Shown in pieces: positions 60,005 through 64,000 of a DNA stretch of 64,000 nucleotides. The stretch lies in NCBI GenBank assembly GCA_019454045.1, contig SKCR01031862.1:62001-126000 (forward strand), in the 5' to 3' direction. The notes below the pieces were generated by a model. It did no database searches, was not told the origin of the DNA, and saw only the letters and a program-made list of their open reading frames with translations. The first letter of the stretch is position 1, and every line of letters starts with the position of its first letter. The position numbers and the translations under genes were made by a program. Source of the stretch: Zanthoxylum bungeanum (Eukaryota > Streptophyta > Magnoliopsida > Sapindales > Rutaceae).

Positions 60005-61522
60005 ATGAAGTCCGAAATAGATTCCATGTACACCAACCAAGTTTGGACACTGGTTGATGCACCAGAAGGCGTAAAGCCTATTGGATGCAAATGGGTCTTC
60101 AAGAGGAAGACCGACATGGATGGCAACGTACAAACGTACAAAGCTAGACTTGTAGCGAAGGGGTATCGTCAACGACATGGTGTCGATTATGATGAAACTT
60201 TCTCACTCGTTGCCATGATTAAATCCATTCGGATAATGCTTGCTATTGCTACATATTTCGATTACGAGATATGGCAGATGCACGTTAAAACTGCTTTCCT
60301 TAATGGAAACCTTTTGGAGGATGTTTATATGCAACAGCCTGACGATTTTATCGTGCCTAGACTTGCAAACAAGGTTTGTAAGTTAAATTGGTCCATTTAT
60401 GGACTAAAGCAAGCATCGCAGTCATGGAACCAATGTTTTTATGAGATCATAAAAGAATATGATTTCATTCAAAACGAAGATGATCCTTGTGTATATAAGA
60501 AGGTTAGTGGGAGCGCACTGACTTTTATTGTCTTTTATGTTGACGATGTATTGCTTATGGGCAATGACATTCCCATGTTAACATTGGTGAAAGCTTGGCT
60601 TTCATTAAAATTCTCCATGAAAGATCTGGGAGAAACATCCTATATTCTAGGCATAAAGATCTACCGGGATAGATCTAGAAAGATGCTTGGACTCTCCCAG
60701 AGCACGTACATTGACAAAGTGTTGAAAAGATTCAACATGGATCAGTCCAAGAGGGGACTGTTACCAGTGTCACATGGCATCACTCTATCTAAGGACATGT
60801 GTCCTAAAACTCAAGATGAGAGAAACAACATGAGTCGGATACCGTTCGCCTCGGCTGTCGGATCAAACATGTATGCCATGATATGTACGCGACCTGATGT
60901 CTCGTATGCTCTTAGCATGTGTAGTCGCTATCAGGCCGATCCAGGTGATGGTCACTGGATGGCGGTTAAGAACATCCTTAAGTATCTTAGACGAACTAAG
61001 GAAGCTTTCTTAATTTATGGAAATGGAGAACTTGAGGTAAATGGGTATACCAATGCAAGTTTCCAAACCGATAAAGACGACTCTAAGTCGCAATCCGGGT
61101 ACATATTTTGTTTGAACAACGAAACAGTAAGCTGGAAATCTTCCAAGCAAGAGACTATTGCCGATTCAACAACAGAAGCGGAGTATATTGCTGCAGCTGA
61201 AGCAGCAAAAGAGGCAGTTTGGATCCGTAAATTCCTAATTGGATTAGGAGTGGTCCCGTTAGCAACTGAGCCCGTTCCATTGTATTGTGACAATAACGGA
61301 GCTATAGCACAGGCTAAGGAACCGCGGTCTTATCAACGATCCAAGCATGTTCTTCGACGTTTCCATCTGATTCGTGAGATCATACATCGTGGCGATGTGA
61401 AGATCGAGAAGGTAGCATCAGATGACAACATTGCAGATCCGCTTACAAAAGCTATTTCACAGCAAAAGTTTGAGAAACATATACATAGTTCAGGTGTTAG
61501 ATGCTTGAGTTACTGGCTATAG
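60005..61522 (+). pseudogene. P reverse transcriptase-RNase H, intact frame but mutated catalytic residues
   Basis: An uninterrupted 505-residue frame spans RT and RNase H. It includes 'G-C-K-W-V-F-K', 'K-A-R-L-V-A-K-G-Y', YVDD at 60536-60547 (residues 178-181), RNase H 'T-T-E-A-E-Y' and 'Y-C-D-N-N', and the C-terminal 'A-D-P-L-T-K' typical of Copia. Motif A reads Q-M-H-V-K-T-A-F-L-N-G: the first catalytic Asp is His (codon 60281-60283, residue 93). RNase H reads Y-T-N-A-S-F where Y-T-D-A-S-F is usual (codon 61052-61054, residue 350). An upstream Met may exist in the full polyprotein, so 60005 is only the first ATG of this frame. RNA-dependent synthesis is very unlikely. Confidence 0.92.
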
Positions 61523-61536
61523 GCCAAGTGGGAGAT
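61523..61536 (+). promoter_or_regulatory. P polypurine tract
   Basis: GCCAAGTGGGAGAT directly precedes the 3' LTR start TGTTAGAC. Confidence 0.8.
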
Positions 61537-63461
61537 TGTTAGACAATTAAGACCCATAACGTCACTGTTTGTAAAAGACATTGTGTTTTTGTACAAAATT
61601 AATTATGTAGTAACCATTTCGTAATTTTTTTACTTTGATATATAAATGGTAAAAGTCCATATGATTAGTTCCGGATTTAGATGATATGAGATAGTATCAA
61701 TTCATAAAGTTTTAATCATTAAATATCCCTAGTGATAGTATTATCGAGACTGGACATCGATAATACGGAATAGACTAGTATTGCACTTGTGCGCGTTGTG
61801 AGGGCATAACGACATAGTTCTCATATGTTTAAGTATAGGATAATTATGCTAGTGCGATATGAAGTTGTGTTTTACCGATGGTACGGAAAACAGCTTCGCT
61901 CTAGAAAGACCCCGTGAATCCCATTGGTAGTATGTATATGTGTCTATGGGAGTCCGCTTCAGGGTAGATGTATTTGGTCTTAACCTGAGACTTGCATTGC
62001 TAGTACTTGCGACAATCGGTAAACTTTGATTTTGGTCGTCCAGGGCTTTAATAGGTTCTGTGTACGCCTCTATTGGGTTTATTGAGAATCATAGTGTATT
62101 GGATGTGATGTCAAGAAGGAAGTATCACTTCAGACATATGGAGATGATGATCACGCAGGGATTCATAACTAGTTCTCTATTGTGTTGCAACCATCGGGAT
62201 AATATGACAAGGTCATGATTATCCGATTCAAAGAGACTAGTTGCTTGATATCCGATATGTGCTTCGGACGGGGCATACACTATTCCAGCCCCAGCCCTTG
62301 CACGTGACATCTGATACTGGATCGCAATACGCAATACTACGTATTCTACGCCTGACATAGATTATATATTCCAGTAAGAATATTTCTGGAGAATTGGGTA
62401 GGCACGGTGCTTTGCTAGAAGCCAACCATGTCTTGTAAATCGGTAAGTACGTGGTACGAGGTACTCACATTGTCGAATAGTCCGATAACCGGATTTACTG
62501 CTAACATATCCAGAGGTCTCTTGGGTCGCTTCCCAAAAATTCACCGATGACAGTTGACTCGACTAGAATTAATCTGGGATTAATTTAGAGAGAGAAAATT
62601 AATCTGGGATTAATTGAGACTTTATTTAATCTGGGATTAAATGTGTTCGAAAGAGAGAGAACGCGATTAATTTGGAATTAATCGGTAAAATAAATTTAAT
62701 AGTTAAATTTGATTTTTCTATTTAATTTATTCGAATGGGCTAAAATTAATATATCGGATATATTAATACGAATTGGATTTCATTACGAAATTAAATTCGG
62801 ACTTTAATACGAACGAACGAATTAATTTAGAATTAATTCGTAAACGACGTTCGTAATATATTTGCGAGGTATAGTTATTTAATTAAATTAGATTTAATTA
62901 TTTAGCGACGAAAGTCCGTTTAATCGGATTAAACGGAACCGAGCCGCGGTAAATGTTCGTAGAGACATTTGAATTTTGAATTTTGAATTCAAATATGGGG
63001 CTCACTTCACATGTGGTAGTTGGGAGGGTAGTTGGCATTTAAACTAATACCACTTGCTTTTCAACCACCAAGTTTTGGTTTTGTGAAACCAAGACTCCCA
63101 ACTACCAAGTTTAGGTGAAAAGGGTAAAAACCTTTTACCAAAACCAATTCTCTCTCACATAACACACACTTGAACCAAAAACAAACCCTAACACACAAGG
63201 CTTTGGCGTGAGCTTCCTCCCTCTCTTCACTTTGATTTTCTTGCAAACTCAAAGAAGCTAGCACTTCTAAGATCAACAAAGGTGATAGGGAAACATCTTC
63301 AAGAGTTGGAATCAACACTTTATGCTTGGAACTTGGAGTTCTCTTCTCAAATTTTTAAAAGCTCAAAATCCGTTCATTGTAAGTATTCCACAACTTATAA
63401 TGATTTTAATCACATGTTTTCATGCTTATTAGATCATTGGCATGTTTTAGGAACACTAACA
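61537..63461 (+). repeat. P 3' LTR
   Basis: TGTTAGACAATTAAG to CACTAACA, 1925 bp. It keeps the segment 62643-63281 missing from the 5' LTR. Several substitutions and short indels separate it from the 5' LTR, most densely in the first 120 bp, so P is not a very recent insertion. Minus-strand small frames (62125-62544, 63061-63318) are LTR reading artefacts. Confidence 0.92.
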
Positions 63462-64000
63462 TGTTATTCACATCTAATGTGTTTATCTCAATATCATCTT
63501 TATATAATAAACCACTTTAGTGTTCTAGAATATAAAGGTATACTCGCAACGAGTTATACTCGATATAGAGATAATGTTTCTAGTCAAACTAGTTAAATTC
63601 TAACAGTTTCCTAATTTAAGTACACACCTGAAGGGTAGTTCCTAAACTTAGGTATCTACGGTAAAACAGCGACTTTCGTCCCGTTTCCGACTCACAGATT
63701 AATCTCAATTGAAGTTAGTATCCTGCTCATAGTAGATTCTGCACATCAATGCATATTTATGCATCACACTTAATATTTAAAATCCAATTTTAATACTAGT
63801 ACTGAACATATTTATGACAAACATATTTGAATTCAGATCCTTGCTCGTCTTCAATTACTTCATGTCTGCTTTGTCCATATGGCAGTCACGCTTCAGTGAT
63901 CCCATTTGCCACAATTTAAGCAGACATCTTGGAATATGTCTTTTGTCTTCCTAAAAGACAGTAATGATTTTGCCTTTGCCCTTTTCTATATCCCAGAAGC
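63462..64000 (-). pseudogene. M3 protease-gag remnant, right part
   Basis: It starts with the duplicated TGTTA and continues M3 on the minus strand. Sequence matching M1 protease (about 63600-63800) and the zinc-knuckle region (about 63870-63930, 'gcagtcacgct.cagtgatcccatttgccac') is recognisable with many changes. The rest of M3 gag, leader and right LTR lies beyond the window. Confidence 0.8.

Larger units (their letters stand above)
54200..63461 (+). mobile_element. Copia element P, complete, nested in M3
   Basis: A 9262-bp plus-strand element with 5' LTR 54200-55501, PBS, a 2.1-kb leader, gag, pol, a polypurine tract and 3' LTR 61537-63461. It is flanked by the perfect 5-bp TSD TGTTA (54195-54199 and 63462-63466). 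The flanking DNA is M3 internal sequence on both sides. P and M3 LTRs are of the same type, so this is insertion of a family member into a relative. P is defective in gag, integrase, RT and RNase H. Confidence 0.95.

Overview
The window looks like a transposon-rich intergenic block of an angiosperm nuclear genome, probably a eudicot. It is AT-rich and holds no intact host gene. It contains plant-type Ty1/copia retrotransposons, primer-binding sites of the initiator-Met-tRNA type, and several MITE-like DNA elements with diagnostic target-site duplications (TSDs). The only host-derived coding sequence I recognise is a dead ribose-5-phosphate isomerase (RPI) pseudogene at about 19.57-20.15 kb. 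The species cannot be named from the sequence alone.

Layout. 1-3770: a probable Ty3/gypsy LTR piece abutting a decayed Copia pol. 3771-6496: AT-rich DNA with a MULE-type MITE (9-bp TSD), a hAT-like MITE and a decayed SIRE-like LTR. 6497-19534: a tandem Copia array, LTR-internal-LTR-internal-LTR, whose middle LTR is a hybrid of the two outer ones. 19556-20154: RPI pseudogene. 20155-23400: AT-rich DNA, a possible LTR remnant and a foldback element. 23401-25895: the 5' part of a decayed Tnt1/Tork-like Copia element. 26928-28172: a minisatellite with a unit of about 33 bp. 28795-29975: a PIF/Harbinger-like element (TTA TSD) carrying a GC-rich block. 30194-30931 and 31510-32215: two CACTA-like non-autonomous elements. 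32343-37311: a young-looking Ale/Retrofit-like Copia element with nearly identical 212-216 bp LTRs and broken reading frames.

39388-64000 is a nest of related large-LTR (about 1.9 kb) Copia elements, probably Angela/BARE-like. M1 (minus strand) is interrupted in its right LTR at 48712 by the LTR of M2. M2 is interrupted at 49750 by M3 (minus strand). M3 is interrupted at 54199/63462 by P (plus strand, 54200-63461, perfect 5-bp TSD TGTTA). The right-hand remainders of M1, M2 and M3 should lie beyond the window.

No cellular pathway or operon is encoded. What function there was is retrotransposition: Gag packages RNA, protease matures the polyprotein, RT/RNase H copies RNA from a tRNA primer, and integrase inserts the copy. 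Every copy here carries inactivating lesions, including changes at catalytic residues in P. I found no previously undescribed biological system. The most informative structures are the hybrid-LTR tandem array and the four-level nest.
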